Positions 9,246-17,656 of a stretch of DNA of 64,000 nucleotides are shown here, in pieces. Positions within the stretch are counted from its first letter, which is position 1. Each line of letters opens with the position of its first letter. This DNA comes from Phytophthora colocasiae (taxonomy: Eukaryota; Oomycota; Peronosporomycetes; Peronosporales; Peronosporaceae), in contig JAGKQI010000098.1 of assembly GCA_018806915.1 (NCBI GenBank), positions 2,232,001 to 2,296,000 of the forward strand, in the 5' to 3' direction. The notes beneath the pieces are model-generated. The model saw only the letters and a list, made by a program, of their open reading frames with translations. It was not told the DNA's origin and did not search any database. Made by a program: the position numbers and the translations under genes.

Positions 9246-10618
9246 ATCATGGCGTGCTGTATTATCAGACGCGTGAAGATGAGAGTCCTAGATTGTACAT
9301 TCCCGATGACGAAGATCTGAAGAATCGAGTCATTTGTGAGAACCACGATGCAGTTACGGCAGGCCACCCAGGGTATTACAAGACCTATGTCGCAGTACGT
9401 GAGAAGTACTATTGGCCGAAGATGATGAAGTATATCCAGCGCTATGTGAACACTTGTGAAATGTGTCAGCGCAACAAAGCGAGGCAGGTGAAGCCTCCCG
9501 GATTACTTCAACCGCTGGAGATACCACGAGGTAGATGGGTCGACATTTCAATGGATTTCATTGTGTCTCTACCTCCCAGCAAGGATGGTTTGAATGCCAT
9601 CATGGTCATTGTGGATCGATTGACCAAGCGTGCAAAGTTTATTGCTACGCAGACGACAGACAGCGCAGAGGATATTGCGAATGTTTTCATGAAGAGTTAT
9701 GTAAGAGATCATGGCCTTCCGAAGACGATTGTGTCTGATCGTGACTCCAAATTTACGTCTAAGTTTTGGCAGGCTGTTATCACTGCTATGGGAACGCAGC
9801 ATAACCTGTCATCGGCATTTAGGCCGCAGACGGATGGACAAACGGAACGTACAAACCGTTTTATCGGAGATTATCTCCGAGGTGTTATCAACCCAGCCCA
9901 GAATGATTGGGATGAGTTTCTTCATTTGGCAGAGTTCGCCTATAATCGGCGATTGCATGCTACGATTGGCATGTCACCATTTGAAGCGGATCTAGGATAT
10001 ATTCCATATATGCCCGACGATATCGCGGCAGATCCGGAGTTTAAGAAGTTGGAGAAAGCAGCAAAAGAGTTTCTACTCCGACAGGAAGCCTTCCTCAAGG
10101 TCGCGCAAGACCGTATGAGTGAAGCACAGGAGCGCATGAAGCATTATTACGACAGGAACAGACTTGTCCAAGACTTCAAAATTGGCGACATGGTGCTACT
10201 AGATGGGAAGAATTTGGATATCCGTCATAAGGGGTACGCACAGTCGAAGAAGTTAGATCCGAGGTTCATTGGACCATTCCCGGTCCAGAAGAAGGTATCT
10301 CGAGACTCGTATGAGTGGGGATTATCGAAGAACCTGAAGTTGCATCCAGTTTTCCATACATCACTGTTGAAGCCGTACCGCAAAGACCCGAAGCGCAGGC
10401 AAAAGGTGAACAAGGTTGTGTTAGCCGATGGAACTGAAGGGCAACTGGTCGAAGCCGTGATTAACCACCGTAAGTACAAGGGGAACCCGCAGTACAAGGT
10501 TTGGTGGTTAGGCGAGACCAAGAAGGAGGCCACATGGGAACCTGTTGAGAATCTGAAACAGATCCCTGGTCTCATCGACCTCTATTGGAAGTCCAAGAAG
10601 AGAGAGAATCCTTTCTAG
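9176..10618 (+). CDS. Chromovirus Pol part 2: integrase with C-terminal chromodomain
   Basis: Inserts the cDNA into the host genome. The N-terminal zinc domain has HPGYYKTYVAVREKYYW and CEMCQRNK. The catalytic triad is visible as ISMDFIVSLP (D), IVSDRDSKFTSKFW (D) and DGQTERTNRF (E). The C-terminal part has the Ty3 integrase segment KLHPVFHTSLLKPY and a chromodomain of about 50 residues (VEAVINHRKYKGNPQYKVWW, then ATWEPVENL), which usually directs integration to marked heterochromatin. The frame is one base back from the RT-RNase H frame and overlaps it by 70 bases. It has no ATG of its own, so it belongs to the upstream polyprotein. Confidence 0.92.
   Translation: MEQGLARTCQKLQLGDKVPHYSLDHGVLYYQTREDESPRLYIPDDEDLKNRVICENHDAVTAGHPGYYKTYVAVREKYYWPKMMKYIQRYVNTCEMCQRNKARQVKPPGLLQPLEIPRGRWVDISMDFIVSLPPSKDGLNAIMVIVDRLTKRAKFIATQTTDSAEDIANVFMKSYVRDHGLPKTIVSDRDSKFTSKFWQAVITAMGTQHNLSSAFRPQTDGQTERTNRFIGDYLRGVINPAQNDWDEFLHLAEFAYNRRLHATIGMSPFEADLGYIPYMPDDIAADPEFKKLEKAAKEFLLRQEAFLKVAQDRMSEAQERMKHYYDRNRLVQDFKIGDMVLLDGKNLDIRHKGYAQSKKLDPRFIGPFPVQKKVSRDSYEWGLSKNLKLHPVFHTSLLKPYRKDPKRRQKVNKVVLADGTEGQLVEAVINHRKYKGNPQYKVWWLGETKKEATWEPVENLKQIPGLIDLYWKSKKRENPF
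9182..9201 (+). repeat. 10-bp tandem duplication at the pol frame break
   Basis: CAAGGACTTG occurs twice in a row within the overlap of the RT-RNase H and integrase frames. A change in copy number of a 10-bp unit shifts the frame by one, so this is the likely place where the polyprotein frame was lost. Confidence 0.75.
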
Positions 10619-10646
10619 GGGGAGGCTCTTTCTCGAAGGGAGGTCA

Positions 10647-11156
10647 TGTGACGGAATGCTGTCGATAGCACTCCGTCGGCATTGAAGTGCAAGTTGATGC
10701 ACTGTAGTGCAATCTACATATCTCTACATGTACCCACTTTGTGATTGGCTAAAACTAGATTCTGGTAATATGTCATTGTGGTTTACGCCATTCAGCTGAG
10801 ACATTGAGAGAGTCTCATTGGCTGAAATTCGAGAAGGTTCTCGAAGCTTGATTATGGGACGCCCAGGAGTCAAGTCAACATTGCTACGTGGAAGTTTATA
10901 GGAAAATCATTGGTAGATAGCCAAATCAGAAGATAGGAAAAGATAGGCTCTAGGATACACTCTACTGGATTTTTGAGAGAGCTCTGTGAGCCACCAGTTA
11001 GCTTAGGACCGTAAGAGCCTTCCTCATTTCAATTCACTTTTCAATTTACCAACAACCTCTCAGTGGCCCACCAACTGGTCACGCCTCCCTGGGTCTTCGC
11101 TCCGCCGTCCAAGTCCGGCCTCCGCTTCCTCGCCCCCGCGCGCTTACTGTGTTACA
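10647..11156 (+). repeat. 3' LTR of the chromovirus
   Basis: 510-bp copy of the 5' LTR, followed directly by the target duplication ATTAT at 11157-11161. Confidence 0.97.
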
Positions 11157-11161
11157 ATTAT

Positions 11162-11309
11162 GCAGTCCGTCGATAATTTTCTTGACACTTATTTCCACTT
11201 TCTTCCCACTCACAGTGTGAGGGATCGCAGTAACCAAGTCAGGCATGTGCCGTCCCAATAGAAGGCCATGAGGGAGAGGAGGTATGGAGACTAGACGTTC
11301 GACGATGTG
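11162..11309 (-). pseudogene. Acetoacetyl-CoA synthetase-like C-terminal remnant, cut by the chromovirus
   Basis: On the minus strand this encodes GRHMPDLVTAIPHTVSGKKV and then EISVKKIIDGL. That is the C-terminal lysine-motif region of acetoacetyl-CoA synthetases (ANL adenylating superfamily), which activate acetoacetate to acetoacetyl-CoA. Upstream the similarity degrades, and it stops at a long inverted repeat at 11310. The frame continues across the retroelement target site into bases before 4487 and ends at a TGA at 4452-4454, so the element split the tail of this gene, which overlapped the plus-strand gene at 3872-4471. The catalytic N-terminal part is absent from the window. Confidence 0.6.
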
Positions 11310-11363
11310 AGAAGATTTGGACATCAACGTGGCTGGGTACCCACGTTGATGTCCAAACCTTCT
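11310..11363. repeat. Long inverted repeat, 23-bp arms with one mismatch
   Basis: Arms 11310-11332 and 11341-11363 are complementary except for one position and enclose an 8-base loop (CTGGGTAC). The repeat lies where similarity to acetoacetyl-CoA synthetase ends and 123 bp before the Fanzor reading frame. It may be a transposon end, a fold-back insertion or a hairpin. Confidence 0.85.
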
Positions 11364-11486
11364 GAAGCCACTAAACGAACTGCAACTTTGGTGCCGACCG
11401 TAGTTTCCTCCTCACTTTCGAATTTGCCAAGTCATTGACAAGAGGGTCCGAACGGGGGAACCACTCCGTGCCGTTCCACGAGTCGT

Positions 11487-13469
11487 ATGGACGACGTAGG
11501 GCACGATCGGTCCTGCCGAACACGGCATCTAGAAGAAGTAAGCTCTGCCTCTGAGTGCCAAGTACGACCTAAATGCCAACGTCGCAGTGGTGGGTGGCGA
11601 AGCCTTCGTATGCGGCTGCAAAACGCGCTCCAGCAGCTTCGGGTGCTCATCTTCGTTCACGTCGAAAACCCAACGAAATGCTTAGAGATACGATTAAGCG
11701 CCGTGTTCAGGTGGAAGACACTTGCGTGGAAGGCGCTGCTACAGCTCCAGATGACGGAACAAACTAATCTACCGAATCTTCTCCAGGAGTTGGACACGTG
11801 CCAGGAAGAGAACATTGTCACGTTACTGTCCTCGATTTTGGCTCACGTCTTGTGCGGGCATGTCAGCGAGTTTAGACCGCTCTTGAACAAGCTCTCTGCT
11901 CACCGCCGACGGATGTTGGAAGCGTTCTTCGACGCCCACACCCTGACGCTCGAGCCACCGTGCAACCGACCAGGTTTCGCGTCCTGGTTTTCTTTCCAGA
12001 CGCAAACCAACTCGATTCCTGCTCCATTGTCTCTTCAAGACCTCGAACAATTCCCACACGTCAAAACGTGGCAGAATGACGCAGTCAAGCATCAAGCAAA
12101 ATGTACCGCGTTTGAGGACAAGGATAGACGAGCACGTACGATCTCCAACTACAAGTCAACAATCAACATCTTAAAAGTCAACGCAGAAGATCATGCGAGC
12201 GATATCGAGTCTGCGAAGCATGAGCTGGCGTCGCTGGAGAAGGAGGAGAAGCGGATGATTCGTCGCATGCGGAAGTATCGACTGTTCCCGACGTCGGAAC
12301 AACGCAAGCTCTTGCGTCAGTTCATGGGTACATGTAGGTGGACATACAACCAAGCCGTCGCACACTTCCGTAAAACCAACGTTTACAGAGCCGATTAGCT
12401 GCGTGACCTGTACGTGACGAAAACTACCAGCAAAGAACAAGTGTATCCTGAAGACATGGGCCCGCCTCCGGAGTGGGCGTTTGATACTCCAAAAAATTTT
12501 CGCTTTAACGCGCTTCGCAGATTTCAGTCCAATGTGAGAAGCGCCTTTAGCAACAAGATGAACGGCAACATCGCAAAGTTCAAGATTGGTTTCAAGAACA
12601 AGAAAGAGAACCGATTCTTTACGATATGTGAGGATGCCAAAGATGCCAGGATCACCTACGTGCCAGGTCAGTCGCGTGCCTTGTTGAGCATCAGCAAACT
12701 GAAGGACATTCCGATTCGTTGCGACCCAGGGCTATCTATCGCGAACGAGATCCAGATCTTGAACAACAACGGCTTCTGGTACGCAGCAATCCCTACATTC
12801 GTTTGCCCTAGTGATGCTGTAAATCATGGACGCGCAGTGGCCTTAGACCCTGGACTGAAGGCCTTCATGACTGGTGTGGACCTGTGCGGGAACAGCATTC
12901 ACATTGGGCGAGGGACCCGAGATCACCTGGACAAACTGCGTGGTAAAGCAGCAGACGCACAGAGGGTAATGGCTGAGATCAAGAATATGCACGGCCATCG
13001 TACAGGCAAGCAATGGAAAACGTTCGCGAGAGCCAAGCGAACATTTGACTGTGCAACTGCCAAGATCAAGAACTGTGTGAAAGAGCTCCACTACCAGACT
13101 TGCGCCTACCTCACGAAGCACTACGACACCATTCTGCTCCCGATCTTCACGTCGAAGCAAATGGTAAAGAAGAGCTGCGCGAGAAATCATACGTTCAACA
13201 AGATGCTACTAGGTCTGAAGCACTTCCAATTCGGAGAACTACTGCGAGCCAAATGCGAGGTGATGGGGAAGTCTTTGGTGGTGTGTTCTGAGATGTACAC
13301 TACTCAGACTTGCGGAAATTGTTCCAGACTCCATCTGAAGATTGGCAACAAGGACGTGTTCAATTGTCCACACTGTGATTTCACCGCTGGTCGTGATCTG
13401 AACGCCGCGTTCAACATCCTTCGTTTCACCTGCGCCGGCTCCTTGGCAGTGCACAGTATCCACCGGTGA
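11487..13469 (+). pseudogene. Fanzor (eukaryotic TnpB-like) RNA-guided nuclease, interrupted by one in-frame amber stop
   Basis: Fanzor proteins are transposon-borne TnpB relatives and act as RNA-guided DNA endonucleases. The frame is open from 11487; the first plausible internal start is the ATG at 11751. The N-terminal half is poorly conserved and ends in a charged coiled coil. The TnpB-type helix-turn-helix follows: RKYRLFPTSEQRKLLRQFMG then CRWTYNQAV. A TAG at 12396-12398 interrupts the frame, which continues unchanged afterwards. All RuvC residues are present: D in VALDPGLKAF (12846), E in VVCSEMYTTQTC (13290) and D in GRDLNAAFNI (13395). The zinc ribbon CGNC/CPHC lies between the last two. 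The downstream 120 bp could hold a guide RNA, but this cannot be shown here. Apart from the amber codon the nuclease half looks undamaged. Confidence 0.88.
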
Positions 13470-13592
13470 ATCCTCTCTTAAAACTCGGGTTACAGCGAGC
13501 CCACGACAGAGACTAGCTAGGAATAGTTTGACTTTGTTAGACCAACTGTAACGGTCAAGATGCCAATCTCTGGATGGATTGAACAGCGCTTC

Positions 13593-15290
13593 TTACTTGC
13601 GACGCGCAGCATTGCGTTCTCGTCTTGCCTTCAGCGATTTATCTTGATCAGCCACCTCGTCACGGAACGCCTTCAGTAAATGGCCGCCAGCTAGGCTGTT
13701 CCCGCCACAAAGCTGAGTGAACCGGGCATGCGTGAATCGAATGAGCATTCTGCCATCGACTGAGCTGTTCACGTTGTCGCTGAACTTCTGGAATTTGCCT
13801 TTGCGCACCGAGCAGATCCAGTTCCTCACACGGTCATTGTCCCATTCACGAATTGGAATCGCACGTTCCTCATCATCTTCTCCAGCTTCTTTCACGTCGA
13901 CTCGATCGGTGCTGATGTGAGGAGTATCTTCCAGCATTTGACCAGCACAGAGTAATGTGTGCAGCGTGTGTTCTGTATCAATTGACAGAGGTGAAATTGT
14001 GGCGATCACACTAGCTCGGGAATTCATGCTCCAAAGGCAGCTCTTCAAGATCCGAGTGAGAACACTTGCACGGTAGGGCACAAAACCTGTGCTGTCCTCT
14101 CGTCCGATAGCCCTAACGCATTCCTTCAGCGCCAGGTGACTCTTGTTAATCTCGATGGCTTCTTTTCGTCGCGCAGCATCATGGTAGAACGAGTCCTCAT
14201 TGCGCTCGCTGCCGGCAAGGTCCAGTAGCACGAGTTGCCCATAGAGATCACCAAGGGTATCGCTTCGTGAGCTGCGATGGCGCAGATTAATGTAGCACAC
14301 CAAGTGAGAGCGCGAAGACTGGTGATTTACACTTGTAGATTCTGTGGAGCGCAAGTCCTTGACCCTATCAAGAACCTCCAGTAGTGCGTTGGTCGAGTCG
14401 GCCTCCACTTCCGTCGTCCCAACTAAACCCGTGTTGCCTTCACCGTCGTCGCAGACAAGTACCTTGGCACGGTCATGTATCAGGTCTGCAGTTATCATTA
14501 TACAAAGGAAACATTACCATTTTCAACATAGCATCCAACACTTCAGCCTTAACATCTTACCATGACACTTGGAACCGACAATCTCAACGGCAGATACAGA
14601 GACAACAAAGTCCACGTCTCCCACCAGCTCCGTAAAGAGATCGTCCGCGATGAACTGGAACAACCCGCTCATAGTGTATGTCTTGCCGGATCCCGTTTGT
14701 CCGTACATCATGCACACTGCCTTGCCACCTCCCATGGTGTGCAGTAATAAGTGCTTAACAGCATCTTCGTAGATCGTCTCTGTGTCGACCTTTTCATTGT
14801 AGCACGTGGAGAAGCGCTGGTGATGTGACACCACATACTTGTGTCTCATGTCTGTAACACAACACTCATTTAGCTTACAATGCTCTTATTAAACCCGTTT
14901 CTACCTTTCGCACCTGGATACATTTTGCATTCGTGGATAACAATCTCTCGTTGCCCGACCGCTGTGATAACGTCGAACTCGTGCTTCTGCAGCTCATGAG
15001 GTAGCAATGGACGCTTGCGCACGTACACATGCATGTGGTCGGTACCTAGTGTCGCTCGGTTCTCTTCGTTCTCCTCTCCGTCAGCTATAAGCTTTGCTTC
15101 CAGGTACTGTCTGCGCAGTTCTCGCAGTGTGCGCTGGAAATCGGCCGCGTGCACCTTGCGCGCTGTCCTGAACAGCAAACAAGATGAGTCAGCAACAGTA
15201 TCCATACATGTACAGCTTCTACAGGAGGCTTTAAACGCACCTTTTGTCCATGTTCTCGCCGGCAGGACGCCATTCCCGATCGGGCACCAT
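13593..15290 (-). CDS. Kinesin-13-like motor with C-terminal SAM domain, 498 aa, four exons
   Basis: Microtubule motor ATPase; the kinesin-13 family usually depolymerises microtubule ends in spindles and cilia. Exons (minus): 15290-15241, 15167-14905, 14851-14561, 14485-13593; introns of 73, 53 and 75 bp with GT-AG ends; total 1497 bases. Motifs in order: MHVYVRKRPLLPHE, P-loop [11 protein letters not shown], switch I SSRSH, switch II DLAGSERNED, and the kinesin-13-type EINKSHLALKECVRAIG and ASVIATISPLSIDTEHTLHT. Residues about 420-480 form a SAM-like domain (IREWDNDRVRNWICSV to GGHLLKAFRDEV), then a basic tail. KIF24 also carries a SAM domain but at its N-terminus. An additional 5' exon cannot be excluded. 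It is divergent from the transposase-derived gene, with 264 bp between the starts. Confidence 0.88.
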
Positions 15291-15554
15291 CGCGTCTGTC
15301 TGCAACAGTGCAAATTCTGAAGTAAGCCGGATCTTGAAGTGAAGGTGTCAGGAATGATTGCGTTATGTGTGCCACATGATTCGCAGATTCAAACACTTTG
15401 TAATTGCGCGCGAAGTCATTTGATTCGTGGTTTTCTACCTCTGTAAAATCGTTGACTGGACAAAAACACTTGTGAGCCAAAGGAACAAGTATCAGGTTTG
15501 AAAGGACTTGCCAGGAGACAGTTCCCCCCTTTTCACATTTCCCCTCGAGACACG

Positions 15555-17564
15555 ATGTCTTCCAGCCCCAACTACGTGCCGGATGTGACTCTGCTGTCGA
15601 CTGGAGGCGCCACCTCCGCTATGGCAGCGGCCACCAGCGCGGCTATGGCGCAGCAGGTTCAGGCGCAACAGGCCCAAGTGCAGGCTCAGCTGCAGGCCCA
15701 AGTCCAGACGCAGCAGGCCGCGCAACAGGCTGCCACTCAAGCCATGAACCTGGCCAGCGCCTCGACACCTTCGTCGGGTGCGGCCAGTCCTGGACCTGAT
15801 GCTGTTGTACCTCCCGTTGTCGCTAAGCCCAAGCAACGTCGCCGTCGTCCTGAAGGAAGCGGCAACTTAACGGTGGAGCAGAAGCGCCGCATTTGTGAGA
15901 AACACCGCAGCACGCCCAAGATCACCCAGAAGGACCTGTGTCGCTGGGCCAAGCTCGAGTTCAACCTGCAGCGCGCACCCACGCAGCCCACAATGAGCAA
16001 CATCTTGAAACATGAGCACTTGTTCAAGGACAACGTGCTGGGCGTGCTGGGTTCGCAGCGGAAGACCATCCGCCCCACTCGTCACGCACATTTTGATCAA
16101 GTGCTGGCCAATTGGGTCATGGAGCGTCAGAACAAGGGCAACATCACGGGGGACATGATCAAGACCAAGGGCCGTGAGCTCGTCAAGCAGATGGGTCTAG
16201 AAGGCAAGCTTGGCTTTTCCAACGGCTGGCTGGCGAGTTTCAAGTCCCGTCACGGACTCATGAAGCGCACGAATAACCTTCAGAATGACAAGGTCGGTGC
16301 ATCCAGCTCCAGTTCAGGCACGGGCAAAGATGGCGCGGCTTATGGAGGAATTTTGGACGCCAACAACGGCATGCTGCCTAATGGTCTGTCGGTGGACCCC
16401 AACTACATGTTGCCGCCCGTGTCCATGGACCTCTCTCTGGAGCAGATCCAGGAGATGCTGCGCGACTACGTACCGAGTGATATCTACACGGTGGATGAGA
16501 CCGGACTGTTCTACCGTGCTTCGCCCAACAAACTCGTGCAAGGTGATGAAGCGCAGTCTATGCTGGCAGATGAAGCGAGACTCACGGTGCTGCTGGCGGT
16601 GAATGCTGATGCCTCGGACCTGATGGAGCCTTACATTATCGGCAATGTTGTTCCACCGAAAAACATCAAGATGGCCTCCATTTCACAGCTTGGTTATCAC
16701 TACGTGTGCAGTAGCAAGGCGCGCATGACGGTGTTCATCTTCCAGCAATGGTTGCGCGATTTTAATGCGCGTATGGCCAGCGCTCACCGCAATGTGGTTC
16801 TGCTCATGGACAACGCACCGTCCCACGTAATGGGTTGCGTGGCGCTTTCGAACGTACGCGTGGTCATGTTCGCACCTCATCTGGGTATGAAGGTGCAGCC
16901 CATGCGAGGTGGCATCCTGGCCTCTTTCAAGGGAAAATACCGTCTCAAGCACCTCACCTTAGCCATTGACCACCTCGAGGACGGACTATCAGACATCTAC
17001 CATGTGAAGCAGATCCAGGCCATGAACTGGATTGTGGATGCGTGGCAACAGACGTCCAAGGAACTTATCGTGAACGCCTGGAAGCCGCTTGGTATTACGG
17101 CACCATTCGCTTTCGACTCGGCAATGGACGGGGCCGATGACAAGAACGTGGAAGAAGAGCTGTGGGGACTGCTCTACTGCCTGCAGTTAAGTGGAATCGT
17201 TAACACCAAGGTGCTGGTGAACTCACGCTGGGAGAACGATATCCACAAGCGTCTCAACGAAGATATGATCGAAGACCCTCAGGAGAACGACACGGAGTTC
17301 CGCGTGCCAGATGCTGCACCCACTGATCAGACTGGCGTAGGCCATGGCCATCACTTGGCTGCTGACGATGAACACCACGCTAGTGTTCAAACTGTCTCGG
17401 CCAAGGACCAACTCAAGGCGTTCCGCGACGTCATTCGTTATTTGGAGCGCACAGGCACTGCCGACTCGCGGGATCCGCAGTTGATGAGCGTCATCGACTT
17501 TCTCAAGAAGAAGCAGCTGAGTCTGCGCTTCGACAACGCCAGCAACTCGACGCTCACCATATAA
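15555..17564 (+). CDS. Domesticated pogo/Tigger-type transposase (CENP-B/jerky-like), 669 aa
   Basis: Single-exon protein with the layout of pogo-superfamily transposases. It starts at the ATG at 15555 (MSSSPNYVPDVTLL). An Ala/Gln-rich segment covers about 20-75, then a basic KPKQRRRRPEG. Two helix-turn-helix DNA-binding parts follow: LTVEQKRRICEKHRSTPKIT and a CENP-B-type half ending FSNGWLASFKSRHGLMKR. The DDE endonuclease fold keeps D314 (YTVDETGLFYRAS) and D419 (VVLLMDNAPSH). At the third position the family motif QPLDQG reads QPMRGG, so the catalytic Asp is replaced by Arg451. No terminal repeats are apparent beside it, and the long clean frame sits between ordinary genes. Inference: a host-recruited DNA-binding protein, possibly chromatin-associated, without transposase activity. 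Confidence 0.85.
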   Translation: MSSSPNYVPDVTLLSTGGATSAMAAATSAAMAQQVQAQQAQVQAQLQAQVQTQQAAQQAATQAMNLASASTPSSGAASPGPDAVVPPVVAKPKQRRRRPEGSGNLTVEQKRRICEKHRSTPKITQKDLCRWAKLEFNLQRAPTQPTMSNILKHEHLFKDNVLGVLGSQRKTIRPTRHAHFDQVLANWVMERQNKGNITGDMIKTKGRELVKQMGLEGKLGFSNGWLASFKSRHGLMKRTNNLQNDKVGASSSSSGTGKDGAAYGGILDANNGMLPNGLSVDPNYMLPPVSMDLSLEQIQEMLRDYVPSDIYTVDETGLFYRASPNKLVQGDEAQSMLADEARLTVLLAVNADASDLMEPYIIGNVVPPKNIKMASISQLGYHYVCSSKARMTVFIFQQWLRDFNARMASAHRNVVLLMDNAPSHVMGCVALSNVRVVMFAPHLGMKVQPMRGGILASFKGKYRLKHLTLAIDHLEDGLSDIYHVKQIQAMNWIVDAWQQTSKELIVNAWKPLGITAPFAFDSAMDGADDKNVEEELWGLLYCLQLSGIVNTKVLVNSRWENDIHKRLNEDMIEDPQENDTEFRVPDAAPTDQTGVGHGHHLAADDEHHASVQTVSAKDQLKAFRDVIRYLERTGTADSRDPQLMSVIDFLKKKQLSLRFDNASNSTLTI

Positions 17565-17656
17565 GCTGGGGGTATCCCGCTATCTCTTGCGTAAGGAGAG
17601 CTTCTCTTTCATAATTTGACTTCGTGTTTTTAGCTGTACAACCTCGTCTACGGTGT

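Larger units (their letters stand above)
4487..11156 (+). mobile_element. Ty3/gypsy chromovirus LTR retrotransposon, nearly intact
   Basis: A 6.67-kb element bounded by LTRs of 508 bp (4487-4994) and 510 bp (10647-11156), each running TGTGACGG to GTTACA. It is flanked by a perfect 5-bp target duplication ATTAT (4482-4486 and 11157-11161). The order is gag, protease, reverse transcriptase, RNase H, integrase and chromodomain, which is the Ty3 order; the chromodomain marks it as a chromovirus. The LTRs differ by two substitutions and one 2-bp indel, so the insertion is recent. Gag and pol lie in different frames, and pol changes frame again before integrase. No TGG-type primer-binding site follows the left LTR. 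A weak polypurine tract (GAAGGGAGG, about 10635-10643) precedes the right LTR. Confidence 0.95.

Noticed and set aside
11487..11750. The N-terminal 88 codons of the Fanzor frame as certain coding sequence
   Set aside because: Another frame over the same bases looks equally coding and no conserved motif lies here; the start may be at 11751 or in an upstream exon.
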